A stretch of 64,000 bases of DNA from Devosia lucknowensis (GCF_900177655.1 NZ_FXWK01000001.1:1984001-2048000); one strand, 5' to 3'. Positions 26,472-36,133 are shown, numbered from the stretch's first letter. Made by a program: numbers and translations. Notes: generated by a model from the letters alone, not told the origin.

Positions 26472-26526
26472 CGAATTGGCCAATGGCAAATTCGCGCCGG
26501 TGGCGCGAATTTCGATGGGACAAAGC

Positions 26527-28689
26527 CTACTTGGCGTCGCGCGCCTTGACCTTGCGCCGAGCCGCATGCAGGAGCGGTTCGGTGTAGCCGCTTGGCTGGT
26601 CGGCCCCGTGCAGAGCCAGGTCGAGCGCCGCCTGAAAGGCCACCGACTGGAAATTGTCAGCCATTGGACGGTAGATCGGATCGCCCGCATTCTGTTCGTC
26701 CACCACAGCTGCCATGCGTTCGAAAACCGATGTCACCTCGTCGCGACTCACCAGACCATGCCGAAGCCAGTTCGCCACGGCCTGCGAGGAAATCCGGCAG
26801 GTCGCGCGGTCTTCCATCAGCCCCACATTGTTGATGTCGGGCACCTTGGAACAGCCCACGCCCTGCTGCACCCAGCGCACGACATAGCCCAGAATACCCT
26901 GGGCATTGTTCTCGAGCTCGCGGACGATCTCCTCGCGGCTGAGCGAATAGGCGACTTGCGTCGGCATCGAGAACAGGTCACCCAGCCCAGGCAGCGCCTG
27001 GTTGTGCCGACGCTTCTGCGCTTCGAAGACATCGACCTGGTGATAGTGCAGCGCATGAAGCGTTGCTGCGGTCGGCGAAGGCACCCACGCCGTATTGGCA
27101 CCGGCATTGGGGTGGCCGGCCTTGGCGTCCATCATTGCGGCCATGTCGTCGGGCCGTGCCCACATGCCCTTGCCGATCTGCGCCCGACCCGAAAAGCCGC
27201 AGCTGAGCCCGATCAGTACATTGCGATCCTCGTAGGATGAGATCCACCGTTCGGACTTGATCTCGTCCTTGCGCAAGACGGCGCCGGCTTCCATCGACGT
27301 GTGGATTTCGTCGCCGGTGCGATCGAGAAATCCAGTATTGATGAAGAATACGCGCTGCCGCGCCGCATGGATGGCTGCCTTGAGATTGGCCGACGTGCGG
27401 CGCTCCTCATCCATGATGCCGATCTTGATGGTATTGGGCGCAAGACCGAGGAAGCCTTCCACCGAAGCGAAGATCGCGCAGGCAAAGGACACTTCTTCCG
27501 GCCCGTGCATCTTGGGTTTGACGACGTAGATCGCGCCGCTGCGGGAATTGCCACCCTTGTCGTGCATCGCACAGAGCGCCGTCACCGCCGCATCCATCAG
27601 CCCTTCGCCGATAGGCTTGCCCTCGAGCAGCACCGCATCGGTGGTCATGAGGTGCCCAACATTGCGCACCAGCAGCAGGGAGCGCCCCTTGAGAACCAAC
27701 GGCTGTCCGTTGACGCCCTTGTACTCCCGGTCGGCGTTCAGCCGCCGCGTCAGGGCCTTGCCGCCCTTCTCGAACGTATCCTCGAGCGTGCCCTGCATCA
27801 GGCCCAGCCAATTGCGGTAGACGCCGACCTTGTCCTCCGCATCCACGGCCGCGACCGAATCCTCACAATCCTGGATCGTTGTCAGCGCCGCCTCGATGAT
27901 CACATCGCTCAGCCCCGCCGCATGCGTCGCCCCGATCGTGCTCTTGGGATCGATCACCAGCACAGCGTGGAGGCCGTTGTGCCGAAGCACCAGCTCGCCC
28001 CGCTCCTCGGTGCCGCCATAGCCGACGAATGCCGACGGATCGCGCAGCCCGGTGCGGCCCGCCGCGGTATCGACGACGAACACCTGCTGCTCGCCGTCCT
28101 TGATCACGTGGTAGCCCGTGGCATCGGCATGGCTGCCCTCCGCCAGCGGAAACGCCTCGTCGAGGAATTGTGCCGCCCGGCTGACCACGGCTGCGCCGCG
28201 GTCGGCATTGTAGGCCTTGCCGGGCGCCAGCGCACCTTCACGCGAAATCACGTCGGTGCCGTAAAGCGCGTCGTAGAGGCTGCCCCAGCGCGCATTGGCG
28301 GCGTTGAGCGCGTAGCGCGCATTGCTGACGGGCACCACCAGTTGAGGCCCGCAGATCGACGAAATCTCGGGATCCAGCCCCTCGACCTCGATGGTGAAAT
28401 CATCCGGCTCGTCGACGACGTAACCGATATCCCTGAGAAAGAATTCGTAACCCTGCGGGTTATTGGCCACCGGTCCATACCTTCGGTGCCAGTCGTCGAT
28501 CTTACCCTGAATCTCGTCGCGCTTGGCCAGCAGCCGCACATTGGTGGGCACATGCTCGCGCGCCAGTCCAGCCAATCCGTCCCAGAACTGATCTGCCGAT
28601 ACCTCAAGTCCCGGCAGCGCTTCCTTCTCGACGAAGTCGACAAGCAGTCTGTGCACGGACAGACCGGATTTGGTCAGATAGTCAGTCAT
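26527..28689 (-). CDS. glcB: Malate synthase G
   Basis: The 720-residue monomeric enzyme condenses glyoxylate with acetyl-CoA to malate. The length fits the G isoform, and the diagnostic segment IQDCEDSVAAVDAEDK lies around residue 268, followed by KPKMHGPEEVSFA and the metal-binding GIMDEERRTSANL. In this island it would use the glyoxylate released from ureidoglycolate by AllA. It is transcribed in the same direction as guaD and puuD with a 57-base gap, so it may be the last gene of that operon. No isocitrate lyase gene is in the window. Confidence 0.96.
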   Translation of the reverse strand: MTDYLTKSGLSVHRLLVDFVEKEALPGLEVSADQFWDGLAGLAREHVPTNVRLLAKRDEIQGKIDDWHRRYGPVANNPQGYEFFLRDIGYVVDEPDDFTIEVEGLDPEISSICGPQLVVPVSNARYALNAANARWGSLYDALYGTDVISREGALAPGKAYNADRGAAVVSRAAQFLDEAFPLAEGSHADATGYHVIKDGEQQVFVVDTAAGRTGLRDPSAFVGYGGTEERGELVLRHNGLHAVLVIDPKSTIGATHAAGLSDVIIEAALTTIQDCEDSVAAVDAEDKVGVYRNWLGLMQGTLEDTFEKGGKALTRRLNADREYKGVNGQPLVLKGRSLLLVRNVGHLMTTDAVLLEGKPIGEGLMDAAVTALCAMHDKGGNSRSGAIYVVKPKMHGPEEVSFACAIFASVEGFLGLAPNTIKIGIMDEERRTSANLKAAIHAARQRVFFINTGFLDRTGDEIHTSMEAGAVLRKDEIKSERWISSYEDRNVLIGLSCGFSGRAQIGKGMWARPDDMAAMMDAKAGHPNAGANTAWVPSPTAATLHALHYHQVDVFEAQKRRHNQALPGLGDLFSMPTQVAYSLSREEIVRELENNAQGILGYVVRWVQQGVGCSKVPDINNVGLMEDRATCRISSQAVANWLRHGLVSRDEVTSVFERMAAVVDEQNAGDPIYRPMADNFQSVAFQAALDLALHGADQPSGYTEPLLHAARRKVKARDAK

Positions 28690-28746
28690 GGTTGAAGGCT
28701 CCCCAAACGTAACTCGCTGCTTGGTTTAGGCCAAAGCCACCGGCCC

Positions 28747-30048
28747 TTACAACCCGACCAAAGTGGACTTCGCCCTTGCGCCAGCCACATAGACTTCGGC
28801 GATGGCCCGGTCGTCACCCAGCGTTTGCAGCAGGAACAACTCTTCGACGAGGCTCGACAGCGTCGCATGCCGCAGTCGCATCGTCGGCGTCGCGGCCGCA
28901 TCGAGCACCACAAGGTCGGCAGCCCGTCCCGGCGCAATCGAGCCGATTGTGTCTTCCAGCCCAAGCGCCTCGGCATTGCCCCGTGTCGCCATGTGGAAGG
29001 AAGCAAGCGGGTTGAGCCGCTGCCCGCGCAGCTGCAAGACCTTGTAGCCCTCGTCGAGCGTGCGCAGCATGGAGACGCTCGTCCCCCCGCCGATATCGGT
29101 GGCGATACCGACGCGCACACCATTGTTGAGCAGGCGCTCGCGGTCGAAAAGGCCCGATCCCAGAAATAGGTTCGACGTCGGGCAGAAAACCGCGACCGAT
29201 CCCGTCTCGGCAAGGACGGCGGCCTCACGGTGGTTGAGATGGATGCAGTGGCCGAGAAGCGTCTTTCGGCCCAGCAGCCCATAGCCCTCGTAAATGCCGG
29301 TATAGTCCTTGGCGCGCGGATAGAGCTCCATGGAAAAGCTGATCTCGGCATCGTTTTCGCTCAGATGCGTCTGCACGTAGCACTCGGGATGCTCCGCCAC
29401 CAATGCCTGTGCCGCTTCCATCTGCTCAGGCGTCGACGTAATGGCGAAGCGCGGCGAGATGGCGTAGAGCGCCCTGCCTCGGCCGTGCCAGCGCGCGATC
29501 AGCGCCTTGGTGTCGTCATACCCCGACTGCGCCGTGTCGCAGAGCTCTTCCGGCGCGTTGCGGTCCATCATGACCTTGCCGCCGACCATGAGCATGTTGC
29601 GCCGCTGCGCCTCGGCAAAGAACGCGTCGACCGAACGTGGATGGCTTGAGCAATAGGCAACCGCCGTGGTCGTGCCATGACGGATCAACGCATCGTAGAA
29701 GTCGATCGCCACCGCATCGCCATGCCCCTGCTGGCTGAACTTCTGTTCCTCGATGAAGGTGTAGGTATTGAGCCATTCCAGCAGCGAACCGGCATAGGCA
29801 GCCATCATCTGGCTCTGCACATAGTGCAGGTGCAGGTCGATGAACCCTGGCAGGATAAGGTTGGGCCGGTGGTCGATGATGACAGCGCCAGCGGTCTCCG
29901 CCTCGGCATAGTCACCCACGGCCGTGACGATCCCGTCCTCGATGCTGACGGCGCCGTCCTCGAGATAGAGGTAGCTTTCCGCGTCGTCGATGGCCAGCGG
30001 CGCGCGATGGAAGCTCAGCACCCGCCCGCGCAGGATGGTCCGGCTCAT
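28747..30048 (-). CDS. guaD: Guanine deaminase
   Basis: The 433-residue zinc amidohydrolase turns guanine into xanthine. It shows the metal-binding PGFIDLHLHYVQS near residue 70, the THLSEND region, GHCIHLN, and the second-metal aspartate in ATDIGGGTS. The start at 30048 overlaps the stop of puuD by four bases (ATGA), so the two genes are coupled. The product xanthine feeds XdhABC, encoded downstream on the same strand. Confidence 0.95.
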   Translation of the reverse strand: MSRTILRGRVLSFHRAPLAIDDAESYLYLEDGAVSIEDGIVTAVGDYAEAETAGAVIIDHRPNLILPGFIDLHLHYVQSQMMAAYAGSLLEWLNTYTFIEEQKFSQQGHGDAVAIDFYDALIRHGTTTAVAYCSSHPRSVDAFFAEAQRRNMLMVGGKVMMDRNAPEELCDTAQSGYDDTKALIARWHGRGRALYAISPRFAITSTPEQMEAAQALVAEHPECYVQTHLSENDAEISFSMELYPRAKDYTGIYEGYGLLGRKTLLGHCIHLNHREAAVLAETGSVAVFCPTSNLFLGSGLFDRERLLNNGVRVGIATDIGGGTSVSMLRTLDEGYKVLQLRGQRLNPLASFHMATRGNAEALGLEDTIGSIAPGRAADLVVLDAAATPTMRLRHATLSSLVEELFLLQTLGDDRAIAEVYVAGARAKSTLVGL

Positions 30049-31271
30049 GAGCCCGAGCCCTCCCTGTACCATTCCACCAGCAGCGCGCGTTCCTGCTCGG
30101 TCATCTCAGTCACGTTGCCAGGCGGCATCGCGTGACTCCATCCCGCCTGGATGGCGATTTGCTGCGCGTGGTTGGCGATCGCGACGTCACTGTCGAGGAT
30201 GACGTTCTTGGGTGCCTCGTAAACGCCCTCGTAGACAGGCTCCGCCGTGTGGCACATGGCACAGCGCGTTTGCACGGTAAGGCTGGCCGACGCGAAATGC
30301 TCGGTCGCCATGAACCGCTCGCCTGTCGCCGATGCCAGGGTTTCGCTGTCGACGCCCGGAAGCTTGGGCGAGGTCGAAAGCCAGGCAATCACCAGCATCA
30401 GGATCACGGCGACCGCCCAGGTCCAGTGCGGATTGCCCTTCCGCGCATGCCGGGTGTTGAAATAGTGACGCACGACCACGCCGACGAGGAAGATCAGCGA
30501 GGCGATGATCCAGTTCCACTGCGTGGCGAAGGCCAGCGGGTAGTGGCTGGAGAGCATGAAGAAGATGACGGGCAGCGTCAGGTAGTTGTTGTGGAGGCTG
30601 CGCTGCTTGGCGATCTTGCCATATTTCGCATCCGGCACTCGCCCGGCCTTGAGGTCGCCGACCACGATCTTCTGGTTGGGAATGATGATCATGGCCACAT
30701 TGGCCGTCATGATCGTGGCGGTGAAAGCGCCCATATGCAGCATGGCGGCGCGCCCGGTGAAGAGCTGCGTATAGCCCCAGCTCATGGCTACGAGAATGGC
30801 GAACAACACCAGCATCAGGCCGGTGGTGGATTGGCCGATGGGCGACTTGCAGAGCGTATCGTAGAGCAGCCAGCCCAGGACGATCGAGCCGGCAGACAGC
30901 AGGATCGCGACCCAGCTCGGCACATCGAGCACGTTGCGATCGACCAGAAAGAGATCGGCGCCGACATAATAGAGCAGCACCAGCAGCATCGCGCCCGACA
31001 GCCAGGTCGCGTAGCTCTCCCATTTGAACCAGGTCAGGTGCTCGGGCAGAAACTCTGGCGCCACCAGGTATTTCTGGATGTGATAGAAGCCCCCGCCATG
31101 CACCTGCCACTCTTCGCCATGGGCGAGCGGCGGTAGGCTCGGCGTCTTCCGCAGGCCGAGGTCGAGCGCGATGAAATAGAAAGACGAGCCGATCCAGGCG
31201 ATTGCCGTCACGACATGCAGCCACCGCGCCGCAAACATCGCCCATTCGTAGAGAATTACATATTCGGGCAT
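30045..31271 (-). CDS. puuD: Membrane urate hydroxylase PuuD with C-terminal cytochrome c domain
   Basis: The 408-residue protein has an N-terminal urate-oxidase membrane domain with about eight helices, beginning WAMFAARWLHVVTAIAWIGSSFYF and including GGGFYHIQKYLVAP. A C-terminal cytochrome c domain with the heme motif CAMCH at about 340 and a late methionine in HAMPPGN follows. PuuD oxidises urate to 5-hydroxyisourate and passes electrons to the respiratory chain rather than forming H2O2. It is the first gene of a puuD-guaD operon, preceded by a repeat-filled gap that separates it from the transporter operon. Confidence 0.95.
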   Translation of the reverse strand: MPEYVILYEWAMFAARWLHVVTAIAWIGSSFYFIALDLGLRKTPSLPPLAHGEEWQVHGGGFYHIQKYLVAPEFLPEHLTWFKWESYATWLSGAMLLVLLYYVGADLFLVDRNVLDVPSWVAILLSAGSIVLGWLLYDTLCKSPIGQSTTGLMLVLFAILVAMSWGYTQLFTGRAAMLHMGAFTATIMTANVAMIIIPNQKIVVGDLKAGRVPDAKYGKIAKQRSLHNNYLTLPVIFFMLSSHYPLAFATQWNWIIASLIFLVGVVVRHYFNTRHARKGNPHWTWAVAVILMLVIAWLSTSPKLPGVDSETLASATGERFMATEHFASASLTVQTRCAMCHTAEPVYEGVYEAPKNVILDSDVAIANHAQQIAIQAGWSHAMPPGNVTEMTEQERALLVEWYREGSGS

Positions 31272-31290
31272 CGACCCCTCCTCCTTATTC

Positions 31291-31424
31291 CTCTCCCCAT
31301 CGGGGAGAGGGTGGATCGGGCGTAGCCCGAGACGGGTGAGGGGGATGTTCCCACAGACGCAGCGCGCGTGGCAGCACCCCCCTCATCCGGCGCTATGCGC
31401 CACCTTCTCCCCGATGGGGAGAAG
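31291..31424. repeat. Pair of facing palindromic intergenic repeats
   Basis: Two copies of one repeat unit face each other. The left copy starts with CTCTCCCCATCGGGGAGAGG (31291-31310) and continues with GGTGGATCGGGCGTAGCCCGAG and GGGTGAGGGG. The right copy is its near reverse complement, ending CTTCTCCCCGATGGGGAGAAG (31404-31424) and containing CATCCGGCGCTATGCGCCACC. Such mosaics of GGGGAGA palindromes are widespread between genes in Hyphomicrobiales. The pair lies between two same-strand operons. Confidence 0.75.
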
Positions 31425-31427
31425 AAT

Positions 31428-31448
31428 GGGCCGGCGATCCGCCGGCCC
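31428..31448 (-). terminator. Terminator-like hairpin after the ABC transporter operon
   Basis: GGGCCGGC and GCCGGCCC (31428-31435 and 31441-31448) form a perfect 8-bp stem with a 5-base loop, 17 bases after the stop codon of the binding-protein gene on the minus strand. ATTCTTC follows, a weak U-rich tail. Confidence 0.7.
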
Positions 31449-31465
31449 TTGGATCAAAGGCCAGA

Positions 31466-32554
31466 TCAAGCCGGCGGAATGACGCCTTCGACATACCAGT
31501 CCATGCTGAGCAGTTCGGCATCGGTCAGGGTTACGCCGGCCGGCACCTTTTCGGCGCCGGTATGGTCGTTGATCGGGCCGGTGAAGATGTGCAACGAGCC
31601 ATCGATCTGACCCTGCTTGACGGCTTCAGCAGCAGCCTTGACCTCTTCGGTGACCTTCGGGCCGTAGGCGCCGATCATCACTTCGCCTTCCTTGAGCCCC
31701 GGCCAGCGGTCTGCGCTGGTCCAGGTGCCGTCGATCACGGCCTGGGCGCTTTCGACATAGGTCGGGCCCCAATGGTCGATGATCGAGGTCAACTGGGCGT
31801 TTGGTGCGAAGGCAGACATGTCGGCGCCCTGGCCGAAACCGCCAACTGCGCCGCGCTCTTCAACCACCTGCAGGGCAGCGGGACCATCGGTATGCTGGGC
31901 AATGATGTCGATGCCCTGGTCGATCATCGCGCGTGCGGCGTCGGCTTCCTTGGCAGGATCGTTCCAGGTCGAGATATAGACCGGGGTGATGGTGAATTCG
32001 GGATTCACCTTGCGCGCGGCGAGCACGAAGGCGTTGATGCCCATCACCACTTCCGGGATCGGGAACGAGCCGATATAGCCGGCCTTGCCGGTTTCGGAGA
32101 GATGACCGGCCACGGTGCCGCACACGGCGCGGCCTTCATAGAAGCGCGCATTGTAGGTCGCAACATTGTCCGAGCGCTGGTAGCCGGTGGCGTGTTCGAA
32201 ACGCACGTCCGGGAACTGCTGGGCAACCTTGATGACATAGTCGCCATAGCCGAAGCTGGTCGCGAAGATCAGCTTGTGGCCGGACTGGGCCAGTTCGCGC
32301 AGCACGCGTTCGCAGTCCGGGCCCTCCGGTACGTTTTCGACGATGGTCGGCTCGGCGACCGCATCACCGAGTTCGGCCTTCATGAACTTGGCGCCTTCCG
32401 AGTGGCCGAAGTTCCAGCCATTGTCGTTGATGGTGCCGATCAGCACGAAGCCGACCTTGAGCGGTTCGCTTTGGGCGAAGGCCTTGGAGCCCAGCAGCGG
32501 CAGAGCCGCGGCGGCGGCACCGGCCTTGAGCAGTGTACGGCGGTTCAGAGTCAT
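31466..32554 (-). CDS. BMP-family ABC transporter substrate-binding protein
   Basis: The 362-residue protein has a twin-arginine-like leader (LNRRTLLKAG) with an AFAQS cleavage site, so it is periplasmic. The mature part matches the PnrA/BMP family, which binds nucleosides or purines, with LKVGFVLIGTINDNGWN and GIDIIAQHTDGPA segments. Two adjacent ATGs exist; the second, at 32554, has better spacing (seven bases) from AGGAG. It is the last gene of the transporter set, with a hairpin before it. Its position next to xdh genes points to a purine or purine derivative as ligand. Confidence 0.92.
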   Translation of the reverse strand: MTLNRRTLLKAGAAAAALPLLGSKAFAQSEPLKVGFVLIGTINDNGWNFGHSEGAKFMKAELGDAVAEPTIVENVPEGPDCERVLRELAQSGHKLIFATSFGYGDYVIKVAQQFPDVRFEHATGYQRSDNVATYNARFYEGRAVCGTVAGHLSETGKAGYIGSFPIPEVVMGINAFVLAARKVNPEFTITPVYISTWNDPAKEADAARAMIDQGIDIIAQHTDGPAALQVVEERGAVGGFGQGADMSAFAPNAQLTSIIDHWGPTYVESAQAVIDGTWTSADRWPGLKEGEVMIGAYGPKVTEEVKAAAEAVKQGQIDGSLHIFTGPINDHTGAEKVPAGVTLTDAELLSMDWYVEGVIPPA

Positions 32555-32587
32555 CATTTTTCTCCTGAATGACGGGCTTTGTTGATC

Positions 32588-32611
32588 AGGCTGGTCATTC
32601 CGTGCCAGCCT
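32588..32611 (-). promoter_or_regulatory. Intercistronic hairpin between permease and binding-protein genes
   Basis: AGGCTGG (32588-32594) and CCAGCCT (32605-32611) form a 7-bp stem overlapping the stop codon of the permease gene. A stem in this place often stabilises part of a transporter mRNA so that the binding protein is made in excess. That role is an inference. Confidence 0.45.
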
Positions 32612-33539
32612 AATTCGAGGGCAGAAACGGCCTGCCGAGACAGGCCGGTGCATTTGATGAAGGGTCGCGGCGGATCGAGATCAGCACCAGCACCACGACG
32701 GTCGCGATATAGGGCATTGCGGCCCAGAGCTCGGCCGGAATGGCCGATAGCGGTCCGCCACTGGCCTTGGCGTAGAGCTCCATGGTCATGACGAGGCCGA
32801 AGAGGTACGCCCCAGCGAGCAGCCGGAATGGTTTCCAGCTGGCAAACACCACGAGCGCCACGGCGATCCAGCCGCGGCCCGCTGTCATGCGTTCCGCCCA
32901 TTGCGGCGTCAGCAGCAGCGGGAAGCATGCACCTGCAATACCGGCCATTGCACCGCCGAATGCCACCGCCGCATAGCGGACACCGATGACCGAATAACCG
33001 ATGGAATGCGCCGACAGATCATTTTCGCCCACCGCCCGCAGGATCAGCCCGGCACGGGTCCTCTTGAGGAACCACCAGACGGCAATCACGAGTGCGAAGG
33101 AAAAATAGACCAGCGCGGAATACCCGAACAGCACGCGCCAGATCGGATGCATGGCGATTTCAGGGGGAAACAGCGGACCCAGCAGCGTCACCGGTCGCGC
33201 CGAATAGCCCTGTCCGGCGAGCGCCGAAAATCCCGTGCCGAAAATGGTCAGCGCAAGGCCGGTGGCCGTCTGGTTGGCCGACAGGCTGAGCGTCAGGAAA
33301 CCGAAGATCATGGACGAGGCGATGCCGGCGCCGGCCGCACACAGAATGGCGAGATAGTGGTTGCCGGTGGTAAACAGCACCACGAATGCGGTGATGGCAC
33401 CCACCAGCATCATGCCTTCGACGCCCAGGTTCAGCACGCCGGATTTTTCCACCACCAGTTCGCCCATCGCGGCGATCAGAATCGGCGTTGAAGCACCGAC
33501 CACCGTCACGATGATGGCGATGATGAGTTCGGTCGTCAT
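32610..33539 (-). CDS. ABC transporter permease (nucleoside/purine type)
   Basis: The 309-residue protein is a BPD_transp_2 family permease with eight or more hydrophobic segments. It opens with LIIAIIVTVVGASTPILIAAMGELVVEKSGVLNLGVEGMML, and LNLGVEGMM is the typical motif of nucleoside permeases. Its start overlaps the stop of the other permease gene by four bases. It should form the channel together with that permease. Confidence 0.92.
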   Translation of the reverse strand: MTTELIIAIIVTVVGASTPILIAAMGELVVEKSGVLNLGVEGMMLVGAITAFVVLFTTGNHYLAILCAAGAGIASSMIFGFLTLSLSANQTATGLALTIFGTGFSALAGQGYSARPVTLLGPLFPPEIAMHPIWRVLFGYSALVYFSFALVIAVWWFLKRTRAGLILRAVGENDLSAHSIGYSVIGVRYAAVAFGGAMAGIAGACFPLLLTPQWAERMTAGRGWIAVALVVFASWKPFRLLAGAYLFGLVMTMELYAKASGGPLSAIPAELWAAMPYIATVVVLVLISIRRDPSSNAPACLGRPFLPSN

Positions 33540-34621
33540 GCGCGCGCCTCCCCTTGCGGGGCGAGCCGCTTGATTCGGTAGCGCACGAGAATGTCGCCCG
33601 CCAACAGGAAGAACAGCATCATGGCCTGGAATACGCCGGTCGCCGAACTCGAAAGACCGATCGTTGTCTGCGCCACTTCACCGCCCACGAAGGTGATCGC
33701 CATGACGATACCGGCGAAGATGACACCCAGCGGATTGAGCCGGCCGAGAAAGGCCACGATGATGGCGGTAAAACCATAATTGGTCGGGAAACCTGGCACC
33801 ATGCGCTGGAATGGTCCTGCGACCTCGAGCATGCCGGCCAGACCGGCAAGTCCACCCGATACCAGCAGCGCCAGCCAGATCGTCTTGTTTTCCGAAAATC
33901 CGCCATAGCGGGCCGCGTGCGGAGCCGCCCCAACCACCTTCATCTGGTAGCCGAACACCGAGCGGCTCATGACGAACCAGGCGATCAGCGCCACGATGAT
34001 GGCGATCGGCACCCCGGCATGTACGATCGTGCCGGGGAATATGTTGGGCAGCAGCGCCTCGCTGGCGAAGCGGCGTGTCTGCGGAAAGCCCATGCCCATG
34101 GGGTCCTTCCACGGTGCCCGCACCAGATAATAGATCAGTTGCACCGACGCGTAGGTCAGCATTAGCGAGGTCAGGATCTCGTTGACGTTGAGGCGCGTGC
34201 GCAGCAGCGCGGGAATGGCGGCATAGGCCATGCCACCGGCCATGCCGGCGATGCCCATCAGCGGCAGCGTCCACCATCCGCCCATGCCATGCGTCGACAG
34301 CGCGACCCATGTGGCCGCCAGTCCGCCCATGATGTACTGGCCTTCGGCGCCGATATTCCAGACATTGGCGCGATAGGCGATGGATAGACCGACACCGATG
34401 ATGATCAGCGGCGCAGCCTTGACCCCCAGGTCCTGCCACTTGAATGAATTTGTCAGCGGCGTGAGGAAGATTTCCCGCACTGCCCCGACCCCGTCGAAAC
34501 CGATGAGCGAGAAGATGATCGCCCCCACGATCATGGTCAGCAGCACAGCTGCGACCGGTGTCGCATAAATCATGACTTGCGAGGGATCGCGGCGCTTTTC
34601 CAGGCGGAACGGCATCATCAT
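33536..34621 (-). CDS. ABC transporter permease (nucleoside/purine type)
   Basis: The 361-residue membrane protein is the larger permease of the pair. It has a short basic start, eight to ten helices and the family motif YRANVWNIGAEGQYIMGGL near residue 80. Three consecutive in-frame ATGs begin the ORF (34621, 34618, 34615) and the exact start is uncertain. Its end overlaps the second permease and its start overlaps the ATPase gene, each by four bases. Confidence 0.92.
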   Translation of the reverse strand: MMMPFRLEKRRDPSQVMIYATPVAAVLLTMIVGAIIFSLIGFDGVGAVREIFLTPLTNSFKWQDLGVKAAPLIIIGVGLSIAYRANVWNIGAEGQYIMGGLAATWVALSTHGMGGWWTLPLMGIAGMAGGMAYAAIPALLRTRLNVNEILTSLMLTYASVQLIYYLVRAPWKDPMGMGFPQTRRFASEALLPNIFPGTIVHAGVPIAIIVALIAWFVMSRSVFGYQMKVVGAAPHAARYGGFSENKTIWLALLVSGGLAGLAGMLEVAGPFQRMVPGFPTNYGFTAIIVAFLGRLNPLGVIFAGIVMAITFVGGEVAQTTIGLSSSATGVFQAMMLFFLLAGDILVRYRIKRLAPQGEARA

Positions 34622-36132
34622 GCTGCCGCCTCCTTGCCATGCACACCACCCATCAAGAGGCCGATTTCTTCCACGCTGAAATCCTTGACCGGGCGCGCGT
34701 CACTCAGGCGCCCCATATTGATCACGGCCAGCGTGTCGCTCAAAGCCCGCAATTCGTCGAGATCCTGGCTGATGACCACGATCGCCGATCCCGCCGCGGC
34801 CAGGTCCACCAGCGCCTGATGAATGGCGGCCGCCGCCCCCGCGTCGACGCCCCAGGTCGGCTGGCTCACCACGAGCACGCTCGGCTTTTGCAGGATTTCG
34901 CGGCCCATGATGTATTTCTGCAGATTTCCGCCCGACAGCGACCCAGCGGTCGAACTGGGACCGAGAGCCTTGACCGCAAAATCTGCGATTACCTTGCCGG
35001 TATAGTTTCTTGCAGCGCCGAAGTTGATGAACCCCAGATTGACCATTCCCGGACGTTCGCGTGCCGTGAGAATGGAATTGTCCGCCAGGCTGAATCCGCT
35101 GACCGCCCCGTGGCCGTTGCGCTCTTCGGGCACCGAACACATGCCCAGCTTCCGGCGCTCGCTGGGCGTCAATGCACCCGCAGGCACGTCTCCGAGCTTG
35201 ATCGCGTAGGCATCGCTGCTCAGTTCGCCATCGAGCGCCAGCAGCAATTCGTTCTGGCCATTGCCGGCGACACCGGCAATCCCGAAGATTTCCCCCGCCC
35301 GCACTGAGAAACAGACTCTGTCGAGGGCAGTCCCGAAATGTCCCGGCGCTGGCATGGACAGTCCGTTGACATGCAGCTTCGGTACCCCGAACACCCTGGC
35401 TTCCGGCTTGACGATATCCTTGAGCCCGGCCCCGATCATCTTCTCGGCCATCGAGCGACTGGTCTCCTGCTTGGGGTCACAGGTATCCACGAGCTTGCCG
35501 CCCCGCAGGATCGTTGCCGTATCGCACAGCGCCTTGATTTCATGGAGCTTGTGCGAAATGTAGAGGATCGAGCACCCCTCCGCCGCCAGCTTGCGCAGCA
35601 CGGTGAACAACTGGTCCACTTCCTGCGGCGTCAGCACCGAGGTTGGTTCGTCCATGATCAGCAGGCGCGGATCGAGCAGCAAAGCTCGAACGATTTCAAT
35701 ACGTTGGCGCTCACCAACCGATAACGTCGCCACCGTACGATGTGGATCGAGCAGCAGGCCATAGGTCTGCATGATGTCCCGGATTCGCGCCTCGAGCTCG
35801 CGCGATGGGATCTTGGCATCCATGCCGAGGGCGATATTCTCCAGCACCGTCAGCGCCTCGAACAGCGAAAAGTGCTGGAAGACCATGCCGATCCCGAGCT
35901 TGCGGGCCGCTTTGGGGTTTGGCACCACCACCGGAACGCCGTTCCAGCGGATTTCGCCGGCATCGGGCTGCATGATCCCGTAGATCATCTTGACCAGCGT
36001 CGACTTGCCCGCTCCGTTTTCACCCAGGAGAGCGTGAATTTCGCCCGGTTTGACCACGAACGACACGTTGTCGTTGGCCAGAACGCCCGGAAACTGCTTG
36101 GTGATGCCGCTCAATTCGAGCCGATTGGGCAT
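34618..36132 (-). CDS. ABC transporter ATP-binding protein with two nucleotide-binding domains
   Basis: The 504-residue protein fuses two ABC domains as in sugar and nucleoside importers. The first has Walker A GENGAGKST near residue 37, the signature LSVGERQRIE and Walker B LLIMDEPTSVL. The second is degenerate, with GVAGNGQNE in place of a full Walker A and LSGGNLQK as signature. It should power import with the two permeases and the BMP-type binding protein. The ATG at 36132 is one base after the xdhC stop, which ties transporter and xanthine dehydrogenase expression together. Confidence 0.94.
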   Translation of the reverse strand: MPNRLELSGITKQFPGVLANDNVSFVVKPGEIHALLGENGAGKSTLVKMIYGIMQPDAGEIRWNGVPVVVPNPKAARKLGIGMVFQHFSLFEALTVLENIALGMDAKIPSRELEARIRDIMQTYGLLLDPHRTVATLSVGERQRIEIVRALLLDPRLLIMDEPTSVLTPQEVDQLFTVLRKLAAEGCSILYISHKLHEIKALCDTATILRGGKLVDTCDPKQETSRSMAEKMIGAGLKDIVKPEARVFGVPKLHVNGLSMPAPGHFGTALDRVCFSVRAGEIFGIAGVAGNGQNELLLALDGELSSDAYAIKLGDVPAGALTPSERRKLGMCSVPEERNGHGAVSGFSLADNSILTARERPGMVNLGFINFGAARNYTGKVIADFAVKALGPSSTAGSLSGGNLQKYIMGREILQKPSVLVVSQPTWGVDAGAAAAIHQALVDLAAAGSAIVVISQDLDELRALSDTLAVINMGRLSDARPVKDFSVEEIGLLMGGVHGKEAAA

Positions 36133-36133
36133 A

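Noticed and set aside
27301..28695. 464-codon open frame on the plus strand opposite glcB
   Set aside because: It lies fully antisense to malate synthase G, has no ribosome site or recognisable domain, and arises from the high third-position GC.
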